Shown here piece after piece: positions 33,623-44,763 of a DNA stretch of 64,000 nucleotides. The notes under the pieces are model-generated. The model saw only the letters and a list, made by a program, of their open reading frames with translations, did no database searches and was not told where the DNA came from. Both the position numbers and the translations under genes were made by a program. The stretch is from Hydrangea macrophylla (taxonomy: Eukaryota; Streptophyta; Magnoliopsida; Cornales; Hydrangeaceae): contig CM066984.1 of assembly GCA_033977485.1 (NCBI GenBank), forward strand, positions 48,782,600-48,846,599. The letters run 5' to 3'. Within the stretch, counting starts at the first letter, position 1; each line of letters begins with the position of its first letter.

Positions 33623-33782
33623 ATTTTTAGAGAGAAAGACTAAATCAATTTAGAAGGAGAGATCAATCAGAAGATCACTCAAATTCTAGAGAGAAGATGG
33701 ACATTCTCTCTCTAAAGATGGACGAGTTTCGGTTCCCCTCAAGAACTTTTCTGACCACTCCCCTGTTATTACTTATGTTGAT
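33623..33782 (-). promoter_or_regulatory. LINE-E 5' UTR with hairpin shared with H2
   Basis: These 160 nt precede the first ATG of ORF1. On the minus strand it holds TAGAGAGAGAATGTCC followed by TTCTCTCTAGAATTT (33,686-33,714), an inverted repeat also found in the H2 5' UTR (52,376-52,405). L1-type LINEs carry an internal promoter in the 5' UTR, so this is the expected place for one. Confidence 0.65.
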
Positions 33783-33886
33783 TGGTTTAAGCTTCAGGTC
33801 ATGGAAAAGTCATTTGGGCCATTATTTGCAAAGTTTATCATATCTACAACATAATTTCAAAAATTACAGAGAAGAAACCTGAAATT

Positions 33887-33922
<36 letters not shown>

Positions 33923-34472
33923 GAAAAAAGGAAAGCATAGATCCAATGGTTTGATCTTAGCGAGTTTTGGACACAAGATGCCTCTGTGAGTCTAGTTTCT
34001 AACCTAAAAAGAAAATCAAAGATCAAACGGTTCAAACTCTTTGAATTGGGCAAAGACCAGACCTCACTCAGAATTTTACAACTCTCTATCCAGATATTTT
34101 GTATGATTTTCTAAAAATAGTAAACAAATCTAAATGATCCTAATCTTTTTAGGGAGTCTTATTGACACGTTTAAACTTCATCGAAAAAAAAATTCAAGTC
34201 AAGAATGTTTGATTTAAGGCTCTGATTCAGCCATTGTAAAAAGGTGTTACTGTTATGGTATTTTGGACAGAGAGTAGCTAGTTCACAAATCATAAGGCCA
34301 AACCATGTTGACTATGGAATTTTATTAAAACAAAAATTGTGGTGGTAAATATATGAGTTATGAACACTCTCCAATTGGTCTCATTCAATTACAATAGATC
34401 GTGATTTAATTAAAAATCCTTGATCAAAATTGGTTTATGAATTCACTACACCGTAGAGGTTAACTCATCCTA
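33783..34472 (-). repeat. Fragment of LARD-family LTR, minus strand, right of LINE-E
   Basis: It starts with the right target duplication (33,783-33,795). Its reverse complement follows the LARD 5' LTR backwards from about 49,560 to 48,900: CAGAGGCATC, TTTGATTTTCTTT, AACCGTT, CAGAGAGTTGTA, TGATCAAGG. An A-rich tract at 33,887-33,930 is extra. The fragment stops at the TEK 5' LTR start (34,473), whose insertion probably cut it. Confidence 0.65.
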
Positions 34473-34986
34473 TGTCACACCCGTACCAAAATTTCATAAG
34501 TTTTATCATGCATAATTGAATTTGTGAGTTTATCAATGTTATTTGATAATTAGGTTGAGGTTGACTATGAGTCAACGGTAAGGTGTCAATAAGGACGCAA
34601 GTAATTGGTAATCGAGATTTCAGTGGCATGAGTAAATGACATTTCTATGATTTAAATGTTATTTGACTTATATGGTAATTTATGAATAGTGAATTATACC
34701 TGTGTAGTATAATTTTCTAATAATTTCGATATTGTTATATATCATTTGGAGAACTATGGTGAGAACGTGAGTGTCACGTTATACAAAAGGTAGGTTGTAT
34801 AGAGATTTCATAGAATTTAGTTTTCGGACGTAATTTTGGATCCAAACAAGACTTAATAAAAAAAACTCTTGTAATTGGTGGTTTTCACTCATAAACGTAT
34901 AAAATGGACGTGTGCGAAGTTTCAGGAGTTAACTAGATGTTTGAGAAACATGCGGGGAAGTAAACGTGATTCCCGAAGAGTTCGTC

Positions 34987-34995
34987 TATAAATAG
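34987..34995 (+). promoter_or_regulatory. TATA box of TEK 5' LTR
   Basis: TATAAATAG is preserved identically in both LTRs (also at 46,529-46,537) in a colinear context, upstream of a GA-rich leader. Confidence 0.75.
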
Positions 34996-35874
34996 TAGTG
35001 GATGAAGTTGTCATTACTTACAAACTTCATATAATATCTTAAGAGAGGAGAGAGAAAAGGGAGATTTATCCTATGGGCTTTGCTACGATGATCGATGACC
35101 CTTCGCCTGTCTAAATTTCACCAAAATTCGTATTTGAACTCCCCAAGGTAAGGCCTATGTTTTGATAGTCTTTAGGCCACGTCTGGCTAAGTTTTTATAA
35201 ATTTCAAAATCTAGGAATTTGGAAAAAACGAGTGTAAACTTGTAAGTTTCGTGTAGGATCGGAGATTTGACGTTTACTCGGGCTTCTAGTCGTTCCCTCA
35301 ATGTTATACGACGATAGCTCAAGGTATGAATTTCTAGCCTATGTTATATAGGTGAAATATATGTTTTATATTTTGACGACGAAATTGTGATCCGGGCAAA
35401 ATTCATGCGTTAATTGTAGGCCCGTTAATTATGCACGCAATTAAAAGTGAAAAGCATGCCTACTTTTACGCGAGCACGTTGAGTTGTCTACATGGGTCAA
35501 AGGGGGGATTATGCAATTTCATGTCGGATATAAGCTTCTCGATGTTTGAGAATTTTAGTAGCGATGACTATTGTGCATGGTTGATAGACTTTTTTTTTTT
35601 TGAAAAACTGGTTAATTAAACGAAAAAAAGAGCCAAGGCACTGCACAAAAGTACAAGGGGCATACCCCAGGAATTACAATAAACACAAAGAAAGCAGCAA
35701 AAAAGCAGCAATAGGAGGGGCAGGAACAAGACCAAAACCTGAAAAAGCCCCAACCAAACAAGCTAAAGCACCTAGCAAACCATCAAAGGGGAACAAAGCA
35801 ACAAGCAAAAACCAAAAGAGACCAAAACATCCCAAAATCCAATACAAGTACAATTACAAAAGCAAAAAAAACAG

Positions 35875-37240
35875 TCATTTCCATCTTGCGATGTATTGAT
35901 GAAGGTGAGGATCATTCTTCCACTTGACTTGAATTTGAATGATAAGCTGGAGGAAAATATCTTGGAGGAGCATTTCCTTGGTTTTTGCTTCAAGTTTGAA
36001 AGTTCGAGCATTTCTTTCCTGCCAAATACTATAAATCGCTAAACCTAAGCACATCTAAGGAACAACATGTTTGGGAGTCTTTTGCTTCCAGGTCCTAGAT
36101 GCCCAATCCACCCAGCTGTCCCAAGAAGAGGCAGTTCGGGATATTCCAAGCCGCTGCATGATCCCCTGCCACACAAAAGTGGAGTAAGAGCAGTTGAAAA
36201 ATAAATGATTATGAGATTCCATACCTTTGTGGCATAGCACACATGCCAACGGCCCTAGAGTGAAACTAAATATCCTATCATGGGTTGATAACCTGTGGAG
36301 AAAAGCAAACCATAAAATGATACTATGTCTAGGTATATGACCAGAAAACCAAATAAGGCGATACCAAGGTACATTAGGATTAACTTTCCTCAAATTATCC
36401 CAAGTATGAGCAGAGGAAAATTGTCCATTGGGGGAAGGTAACCAAATAGCCACATCACAAGAACCAGAAGGAGGCGGAAGGGAATGTAAATTGCCTCTTA
36501 TTGTCATAAGATCAATAGTATTCGTAAGTGGCCAATTCCAAGCTTCTCCATTTATAACATCAGAAACTTTAGCATGAAGGTTCAAAGCAGCGTCATAAAC
36601 GACATGATGCCCAAATTTATCCAATAAAGGCCCTAAGGGGTGCCAATTGTCATACCACAGGGAGTTACAACCATTGCCAATTTTATGACACATCATAGGC
36701 CGAACAATATCTCTTAATTTAAGAAGCTTTTTCCAGTACCACGAACATTGGGAAGGAGGTTTAATAGCCCAAAAGCTTTTATACCTTTTAGCATGTAAGT
36801 ATTAATCCAACTAACCCAGAGAGACTTGCTATTGGAAGAGAATAGGGTCCAAATGTGTTTTAAGTTCAAAGCAATATATGTATATATATATATATATATA
36901 TTTTTTAAGTTGGACTAAGTGTTTAATGCCTAATCCCCCTTCCTTTTTAGGTTTACAAACTTGTTCCCACGACACCTTAGCACCATGAGAATGATCAAGT
37001 CCTCCAGTCCAAAAGAACCTACGCATAAGCATCTCAACATGTTTAAGCACACTTTTAGGTAAAATAAACATTCCAGCCCAATAATTTTGTATGCCTGCAA
37101 TAATAGATTGAATAAGTTGAATTCTACCAGCATAAGATAAGAATTTAGAAGTCCAAGAAAGTATTCTTGAACTAATCTTCTTAACTAATTCATCACAATC
37201 TCTTTTTTCTATCTAGAGGTAATAAGAGGAACTCCAAGGT
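35875..37240 (-). pseudogene. LINE-D ORF2, C-terminal third
   Basis: On the minus strand it covers AGRIQLIQ, MFILPKSVLKHVEMLMRRFF, EQVCKPKKEGGLGIKHLVQL, HKIGNGCNSLWYDNWHPLGP, then zf-RVT (LSTHDRIFSFTLGPLACVLC, ESHNHLFFNC) and ERNARTFKLEAK, ending YIARWK at 35,875. A (TA)n microsatellite (about 36,876-36,902) has expanded inside the coding stretch. An in-frame TAG follows near 36,054, and frameshifts occur near 36,790 and 37,200. Confidence 0.87.
36874..36906. repeat. (TA)n microsatellite
   Basis: Roughly 13 TA units lie inside the dead LINE-D ORF2. The encoded run of alternating Ile-Tyr interrupts the QLNKTLNLKH motif seen in LINE-A, so the expansion came after inactivation. Confidence 0.85.
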
Positions 37241-37664
37241 TGGTTGATAGACTTGGACTTGCCATGGAACGTGGGGATGCAATGTTGATAGACTTGGACT
37301 TGCCGTTACCGTATGGATGCGTATTTTTCTCCCTAGAGACTATTTGTTATGAATTGTGGAATTAGAGCATGTTTTGTCATATATTGCATATGTTAGAAAT
37401 TGTACACTCAGCATATAGCTGAGCAGTGGAGATTTACTCCATTGCAGGAGACAAGAAGAAAGGAAAGAAGAAGCGTGAGGAGTGAGACCGAGGGAACGAC
37501 GGGGATCCTTCTCTTGTATATGTTTTTTGTTTTCTTTTCCAAGTTTTGTAATAGCGAGCGTTACGAATAGTTGGAACTATGTAATTGACATGGAAGGCGT
37601 AATATGGTTTTATGATGTTGTAATAAGTACTAAAACTCTTTTTAGTTACTCTTTTTAATAAGTA

Positions 37665-38066
37665 ACAGGCAATCCCAAAGATTTGCCTAGGTGTTGCTGT
37701 CTATGGATTATGGAGGGAAAGGAATAAGAGGACGTTCAAAGGCTCTTTCATGCCACAAGAACAACTACTCCAAACTCTGGTCCTTCAAATTAATACTCAA
37801 ATTAGAATCCAATGGAAACAAGATCCACAACTAGAGTTTTTTGCTAGATTCTGGACATAATAGGGTGGTTGCTAGTTTGTCTTTGTTTTTTTTTTTGTGA
37901 TGTTTGACTGAAGCTTTTGGCAATCCTTCTCTAGTTGATTTTGTTGGTGGCTTTATTTGCCACTAGTCCTCCAGCTGTGCTTTATTGTTTATCCTAGGGT
38001 ATGCCCCTTGTACATTTGTACATCCTTTTTTTGGAATATATTTACCCATTTTCGAAGAAAAAAAAA
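37665..38066 (+). mobile_element. LINE-J: 3' LINE fragment in TEK 5' LTR
   Basis: It has the last 63 codons of ORF2 (AIPKICLGVAVYGLWRERNK, RTFKGSF, ending LEFFARFWT, stop about 37,860). The 3' UTR follows (AGGGTATGCCCC at 37,996, TTGTACATTTGTACA, TTTACCCATTTTCG) with an A-tail ending at 38,066. It groups with LINE-E and LINE-I. No clean target duplication was identified. Confidence 0.85.
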
Positions 38067-38674
38067 TGTTGTGATGAATCTGAACTCGTGGATTCGTGTT
38101 TTGAGTGTTTAACTTGTCAAACTCGTATTTTGGAGGCATGTAATGGAACTTTTATGTTTTAAATCCAAACAAGTCTTAACTCATTTTGTTATCGCTTCTT
38201 TCGATGGTTAGTAAGTGTTTTATATGTTCTCGCAACCTTGTTTGAATTGGGGAGTTTTGGATTGAAGAGTAGAAGTCGTGAAAGGATTTTAAGTGAGGGT
38301 TGTTTGACGCTTTAGGCAAAATTCTGCAGCATTGTGCAGGATTCTGCTAAAGGGTCATTTGACCAGTCGAGATGCCCCCTACTAGACTTCTTTTTCTATA
38401 TACCTTCTGGAAATATTTTAATTGTTTTGATTGGTTCTTAGGGTACCTTTGGGACCCTTTTTACCATATATTCATCCGATTTGATATATAACAACGTTTT
38501 CAAATTTATACAGATTTTACAACTTGGAGAGTAATGTTTCCTAAAGTTTTATACACTCAACGTTGTTTTAAAGTCTTTATTGCTACGTATGATTATTTAA
38601 TGAACTGGATAAGCCTTTATGGCATGCCACATGTCCTATTTCCATACGTTAGCGGGATGGGTCGTGACATTTAT

Positions 38675-38690
38675 TGGTATCAGAACTAGA
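38675..38690 (+). other. TEK primer binding site
   Basis: TGGTATCAGAACTAGA lies five bases after the LTR end. The first ten bases match the plant initiator tRNA-Met site (TGGTATCAGAGC). The GAGC to GAAC difference is another G-to-A change. Confidence 0.8.
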
Positions 38691-38873
38691 GGTAACAAAA
38701 CTTTGGGAACGTTCGACGTCGAGTGGAGTGTTGAGTGAATTGTCAAATGTTCTAGAATGCATCCATACATTGTAGAGATGTTTAATGCATATGTATGTTG
38801 TTTTACATACATGATATTGTTCTTATCACGCATGCATAGTGTTTATGCATCGAGATTAACAGGTTGATCAATC

Positions 38874-39563
38874 ATGGGTGACCGAGAATTATCACCGCAT
38901 ACGCGACGTATGAATGAAATGACAGAAATGATGGAGAATATGGGAGACATGCTCCGGAATATAGCAGAACGGTTACCTCCAACGCCTCCATTCGAGCTAG
39001 TACCGATAACCGTAGTGCATGCACCTAAGCATAGGGGTATGAGATCAATATCTAAACAATTTTCCAGAAAGAAACCGTTAGAGTTTCATGGGACTTCTGA
39101 TACGACAATGGCAAAGCATTGGGTTATGGACATGGAAAGGATTTTTCGATCTATCCCGATGACTAATGGAGAAAAGATTGAGAACGCCAGTGATATACTC
39201 AGAGGTGAGGCTCAGAACTGATGGGTGAATGTTCTAGATCAGGGAGCACCAATAATATGGGAAGGATTTAAAGCAAAGTTTAATCGTCGATTCTTCCCAA
39301 GGGCTGCTCTAAATGTAAAGAAGAGAGAATTTGATAATCTTCGACAGGGAGAGATGACTGTGACAGAATACACCTCAAATTATAATGCTTTATTAAGATT
39401 TAGAAAGGGATCGGTGTTGACCGAGGAAGATAGAGCAAGGAAATTTGAAGGAGGTTTAAGGGAAAATATTCGTTTGAGGGTAGAGACCTACGAACATTCA
39501 ACTATGGCAGCAGTGCAACAAATAGCGCTTGTGACCGAGAGTGGAATGGAAAGGTCGAGGTAG
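38874..39563 (+). pseudogene. TEK gag (capsid region)
   Basis: Capsid-like retrotransposon gag: MGDRELSPHTRRMNEMTEMM, KPLEFHGTSDTTMAKHWVMD, MERIFRSI, then FKAKFNRRFFPRAA, KKREFDNLRQGEMTVTEYTS and FEGGLRENIRLRV. A TGA at 39,219-39,221 interrupts it where the family has Trp. A frame change follows between 39,563 and 39,698. Confidence 0.87.
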
Positions 39564-39697
39564 AACCAGCTTGTTTGCACGAGGCTAGTTTCAGTGATGT
39601 TCGGAGGACCCCAATTAATATACCATTGTGTTCACTTTACAATAGACCACATACAGGTCGATGTTTTATGACGAACTTCTAGAACAAATCTCAAGGA

Positions 39698-40570
39698 ATG
39701 AATAATGCTAGCTTGGCACCAGATACGAGGGGCAAATGTTATGATTATGGGATGGTTGGACATCAATATAGAAATTGTCCGAGGAAGCATTCTCAGCAAG
39801 GAGCTAGTTCTATGGCTTCCAGTGGGTCGAAGCCTAGACAGATAATGACGGGGGGACAAAGGACAGAGCAACATCAAGGGAGGGCATACTGGATGAACCT
39901 AAGAGACATGGTTGCTTCAGAGACGTTGGTCTCAGGTATGGTGCTTGTGTGTTCACACTTAGCACGCATACTTGTTGACTCGAGATCTACGCATTCATTT
40001 GTATCGCATGCCTTTGTTGAACATTTGATTGTTAAATCAGCACCGTTAGGAGATGAATTGTCAATTAGTAAATCTATAATGACGTCTACGATATACAGGA
40101 ACTATGAAATCCATTTAGGCAAAAAGTTGATGACTGTAGATCTTATACCAATCGTTGTGAACCACTTTGACGTGATCTCAGGAATGGATTGGTTAGCCCT
40201 TAACCAAGCCACAATAGACTATGAACGGAAGGAGGTTAACTTTCGATCACCGGTGCATGGGAACTTTTGTTTCCAAGGGAGTGGGGTTACACCACCACCA
40301 TATTTGATTTCTGCTATTCGAGCGGGTAAGTTGTTGAGAAAAGGATGCAAAGGATTTTTGTGTTCAATGACTGACACGCCAGCTATTGAATTAAAACTAG
40401 AAGACATTTCAATAGTGCGAGAATATCCCGATGTATTTCCTGATGACTTGCCAGATGTTCTAATTGAGAGGGAAATTGAGTTCACCATTGAAATAATGCC
40501 AAACTCAAGACCCGTATTTAAGGCACCGTATAGAATGGCACCCATAGAACTGAAAGAGATGAAGGTTTAA
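39698..40570 (+). pseudogene. TEK gag zinc knuckle, protease and RT start
   Basis: The knuckle reads CYDYGMVGHQYRNC. Its second Cys is Tyr (codon TAT 39,746-39,748). The aspartic protease motif reads VDSRSTHSFVSHAF, so the catalytic D-S/T-G is D-S-R (AGA, 39,983-39,985). Both changes fit a single G-to-A. The frame then reaches the RT N-terminus (REYPDVFPDDLP, MPNSRPVFKAPYRMAPIELK) and stops at 40,568-40,570 (TAA). Confidence 0.88.
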
Positions 40571-42075
40571 CTACAAGAACTACTTGACAAATGTTTCATT
40601 CGACCTAGTATATCACCGTGGGGAGCTCTAGTGTTATTTGTGAAGAAGAAAGATGGTTCCATGCGTATATGCGTCGACTACTGAGAATTGAACAAGCTGA
40701 CAATTAAGAACAAGTACCCGTTACCCAGAATCGACGATCTATTTGATCAACTTCGTGGAGTGTAAGTGTTTTCAAAGATAGATTTGAGATCAGGCTACCA
40801 CTAGTTGAAGATAAAGGCCGAAGACGTTGAGAAAACTTCTTTCAGAACGCGCTACGGACACTATGAGTTTCTAGTAATGCCATATGGGGTTACTAATGCA
40901 CCAGCCGTATTCATGGATCTTATGAACTGAGTCTTTAAGGACTACTTGGATTTTATGATAGTATTCATTGATGATATTCTTATCTATTCACCGAGTGAGA
41001 TAGAACACGAGAACCACTTAAGGTTGATACTTCAGAGATTGCGAGAAAAGCAATTATTTGGAAAATTCAAGAAATGTGAATTATGGCTACGTAGCATTAC
41101 TTTTCTTGGTCATGTGATTGACAAGAATGGAGTTTCAATTGATCCTCGCAAAGTAGAAGCTATATCTAATTGGCAGAGGCAGACATCCGTATCTGAAATT
41201 CAGAGTTTCTTAGGTTTAGCTAGGTACTACCACAGATTCATAGAAAATTTTTCGAAGATTTCATTGCCTATGACAAAGTTGATAAGGAAAAGAATTATTT
41301 TTTAATGGAGTCAAGAATGTGAAGACAGTTTTTAAGAGTTGAAGGCACAACTAACGAGAGCACCTATTCTAACAATACCATCCGGGACTGATGGATTTGT
41401 GATTTATAGCGATGCATCGCATCAAGGGTTGGGGTGTGTACTTATGCAAGGTGGTAAAGTAATTGCCTATGCTTCTAGACAGTTGAAGACACACGAGGTG
41501 AACTATCCACCTCATGATCTTGAATTGGCCGCAGTAATCTATGCTTTGAAGATTTGATGACACTATTTGTACGGGGAGAAATGTGAGATCTTCATAGACC
41601 ACAAGAGTTTGAAGTACCTATTCATGTAGAGGGATTTGAACATGAGATAGAGAAGATGGCTAGAGTTGATGAAGGATTATGACCTTTCAATAGAGTATCA
41701 TCTAGGGAAGGCTAATGTAGTAGCAGACGCATTAAGCCGGAAGACGACAAGGAACTTAGCCGACGAGCTAACTCAACAAAAAGAATTAGTAAACGAAATG
41801 GGACGCTTAAAGTTGGACGTGATTCCAGAGACTAGTGGTGGCTTAATGATGGCAATCATAGCTCACCTAAACATCCTAAATGAAATCAAGGCAGAACAAT
41901 TTCACAATCTTTATTTATGCAAGATGAGAGATGAGATACCTTTGGAAAAATGATCGGGGCACCTTGGAACAAGGGGTATTAATGCTTGGGAATCGCTTAT
42001 GTGTACCGAATGTGAGAGACTTGAAGGAGCGACTTCTGGATAAGGCTCATAGTGCTAGATATTCAAGACACCTAG
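40571..42075 (+). pseudogene. TEK reverse transcriptase and RNase H with about nine in-frame stops
   Basis: The frame can be followed through [42 protein letters not shown], the catalytic FIDDILIYS (about 40,966), FLGHVIDKNGVSIDPRKVEA and FLGLARYYHRFIENFSKIS. RNase H follows ([27 protein letters not shown]). Stops fall at 40,682, 40,763, 40,802, 40,928, 41,303, 41,333, 41,555, 41,627 and 41,648. A frameshift near 41,945 precedes the integrase zinc region, which is cut by the solo LTR at 42,076. It is clearly non-functional. Confidence 0.9.
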
Positions 42076-44758
42076 TGTCACACCCCAACCCGCCTCGGGC
42101 GAGTTGGGATAGGTGTAACAAGCCCACACGTTCAAAACACCCTTAATTCATTAAGAAATACATAAATTGGACCTCATAAAACATCTTCTTTGACACAAAA
42201 CAGACTCAAGGGAAAAATGGTCATTAATAAAGTATAGCAAATTTTATATGGAAAGATAGCTCTTTGAGTTTCGGTTCCAACGCAAAAAACGGTGCGCGAA
42301 TCCGAGTTTTCTAGAATGAGATATGTCCATTTCCGTAAACGCCGTCAAGGCTGAATCTGAACCAGCAGATCGATCTGCCCCAGATCCGGATCGATCCAGT
42401 TTTAGCATAAAGTCATTTTCTGCAATTCCAGATGCCCCGGATCGATCCGCACATGACCCCGATCGATCCGGATCCTCCAGAATTGCTTTCTTGCTGCTAA
42501 AAACACCATATTTTAACTTCAAACCAACTCCAAACATAACCAAACTTTGGAAAAACATTAAGGACCCTTAATCAAAACACTTTTAAATGTTTTAAGACAT
42601 CAACATACTCATGTTACCAAAGATCATCAATCAAAATACATCAACTCCTCTTGTGATTCATAGTTCATCCCAAAATCCATGTTTCTCTCAATTACACACA
42701 CAACCCTTCTATATAAAGAAAACCAAGTTAAACTTACAATCAAAATCATTTAGGTTCTTCCAAGCTACTCTTAATACACATGACTTGTAACTAACAACCA
42801 TGACACATGTTTGCTATACAACCAAACACAAACCCCCAACTTGACATATTACAAACTTTCTCCAAACAAGAGTAAAAATGCTGTCAAAACTTGATGTAAC
42901 CATACCAAATCCCCATAGCCACATCCAAAACCATTTAGGAAATATTCCCAAGTGCCCCAAAACTTTACCCAAACATCATAAGAGTTTTCCCAACCATACA
43001 CAATCCATAGAATTCCAACTAGGAACCTTAATTTGCATTCAAGTTCATATTCTTAAAACATATACATAAACATTGATCCATAAGGAGAAACCAAGTTAGT
43101 TTCCAACAAAAGTTACCCAACTTGCTCAAGTCTCTCCCAACCACACCCAACTTGTGACTTGTAAGTATAACTCATAGCTTGGAGCATAATCTACAACATT
43201 ACCCAACTTAACATCTTATAAAGACTCTATAACACAAGGTGTTATACATTGACAATAGAGATACATGTTAAACATAACTAGCTAGACATATGAACATATT
43301 CATAACGACACAACTCCCACGCCCAACCCGTCGTGCGGATCATTTTCTCTCCTCGTCTCGTTTGGTACCTGCGATGGTTATTCAATAACCATAACAGAAA
43401 ATATATTTTCGTTTAAGCTTTCGCTTAGTGAGAGAACTAATCATGCTATTGGAATGCAAAGTATGTAAATGCAACAATCAATATAAACAACAACGTAACG
43501 ATCTCCGAAAAGTCAAGTCATTCCAGTCACCACCCCCGGGTCCTTCTCACCCCGCATCTTTCTCACTTTTAGCGCATATAGCGCCTCACACACTCTCTTG
43601 TGACCCCGAAGGCATCACCGGCATTTCATTGTGGTCGTCACCACGTCCTACTCATTGAGGACTTCCTATCCCTTACATATGGGACCTATAAATGGTGACC
43701 ACTGCTTGACTTCCCTTTGATCCATATAAGTACATAAGCAATTTCAACACATAAGCATAGCAATTTCATAATTTTTGACATGCTTTTATCCAAATTCAAC
43801 AACATATATGTACATGAGCATGAGTTTAGCAACTATGAGCAACAATTATCACACTAACATAACTAAACATCCAATTGAAGAATTAGAACACTCACCTCCT
43901 CAAATTGTTAGCAAATCAATCCTAGAAACCCCAATTCCTTCCAAGTTTTAGCTCAATTCTTAACCGGTGATAATCCTACACAAGTTTGGTACCAAGAACA
44001 TCGTTTATCAAAAACGGTTGCCGTAAAAACGTTGCCGAAAATGAAAATAAATTATGTGCATGTGATCCTCTTACCTCCACGAGTCCAAAAGTGGTCTCGG
44101 ATCGTGAATCCGACGCCGGACGACAAAGAAACGGCAAGAAACGTCGTCGAGAATTTCCGTCGCCGACTCGAGAGCTCTCCGTTCTCTTTTTCTCTCAATT
44201 TCCCAGATATAATGTCATTTAGGAGACACATATGCTAACATGCATATGTGTTGGCACAAGTGTTTACTATTTTCATTTACCTCCCCCACTTTTCTTTAAG
44301 TTTTATTATGAAACCCCCATGTTATTTACATTAACTACCCATCTTTTCTAAAAGGATTTAATCTAAGTCCCCCGTGGGTCCCAAACGTGGTCCCACATAA
44401 ATTATGAGGTTGCTATAAAACCTACCAGTTATCAAATTTATTCAAATACGCCCTCACATGGGTATCCAAATTGGTCCCCTTTCCTATCATAAGACATAAT
44501 AATATCAATAACCATTCAAACAAGTAATCATATAAGCACATAATGACATCAAAATGCAAATTATTTTAATTAGACCCTCATTGGGCCCCACTTTTATACC
44601 AGTCCCGTCTTTCACAGGACTTTCATATGTGCCCGCATTTGAGCACCTTTTCACATGTGGGTTCATAACCCCACCTTAAATCATCTCATGTATTAATTAT
44701 CTTTAATTAACACATATTAATATCACATTAACCTTCTTTTCCGGGTACGGATGTTACA
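42076..44758 (-). mobile_element. Solo LTR of another Ty3/gypsy family, inserted in TEK integrase
   Basis: It is flanked by the perfect 5-bp duplication CCTAG (42,071-42,075 and 44,759-44,763). The ends are TGTCACACCCC and CGGATGTTACA (TG...CA). Minus orientation is favoured. On that strand it begins TGTAACATCCGTACCCGG, similar to the TEK LTR start, and has a GAGAGAAAAAGAGAACGG leader near 44,190. It carries four GATCGATC sites at 42,369-42,468. No coding sequence was recognised. Confidence 0.87.
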
Positions 44759-44763
44759 CCTAG

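Larger units (their letters stand above)
23996..33782 (-). mobile_element. LINE-E: apparently full-length LINE, split by a solo LTR
   Basis: It is bounded by the 13-bp duplication TGGTTTAAGCTTC (23,983-23,995 and 33,783-33,795). On the minus strand it runs from a 5' UTR with an AGAGAGAGAA/TTCTCTCTAG inverted repeat (33,686-33,714) through ORF1 and ORF2. The 3' UTR has GGGGTATGCCCC near 24,056, and the tail is at 23,996-24,006. Without the solo LTR (26,519-29,399 plus 5 bp) it is about 6.9 kb, the size of complete plant L1 elements. Confidence 0.9.
35592..37240 (-). mobile_element. LINE-D: 5'-truncated LINE inserted in TEK 5' LTR
   Basis: It is flanked by the 14-bp duplication TGGTTGATAGACTT (35,578-35,591 and 37,241-37,254). 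The empty site is visible in the 3' LTR (47,119 onward). It runs from a T-run (35,592) through a 3' UTR with GGGGTATGCCCC (near 35,657) into ORF2, truncated at the codons for GVP of the LGVPLITS motif. Its ORF2 C-terminus groups it with LINE-A. Confidence 0.95.
34473..38669 (+). repeat. TEK 5' LTR, carrying two LINE insertions
   Basis: It starts TGTCACACCC and ends GGGTCGTGACA, a 6-bp terminal inverted repeat TGTCAC/GTGACA. Without LINE-D (1,649 bp plus 14-bp duplication) and LINE-J (about 400 bp) it is about 2.1 kb. It is colinear with 46,020-47,333 over its first part. TATAAATAG lies at 34,987. A short TTGATAGACTTGGACTTGCC repeat occurs twice (37,243-37,310), against three partial or full copies in the 3' LTR. 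Confidence 0.9.

Noticed and set aside
33887..33930. A-rich tract as a LINE poly(A) tail
   Set aside because: It lacks the TTTCCG terminal block upstream, and no flanking duplication was found. It may be simple expansion in the LTR fragment.
42323..42571. Frame with DRSAPDPDRS-type repeats
   Set aside because: It lies inside a solo LTR and reflects repeated GATCGATCC motifs. The opposite strand is open too, as expected of palindromic repeats.
43986..44238. Host exon suggested by higher GC content near 44,080-44,200
   Set aside because: It lies within the solo LTR bounded by CCTAG duplications and looks like the GA/CT-rich leader seen in gypsy LTRs.
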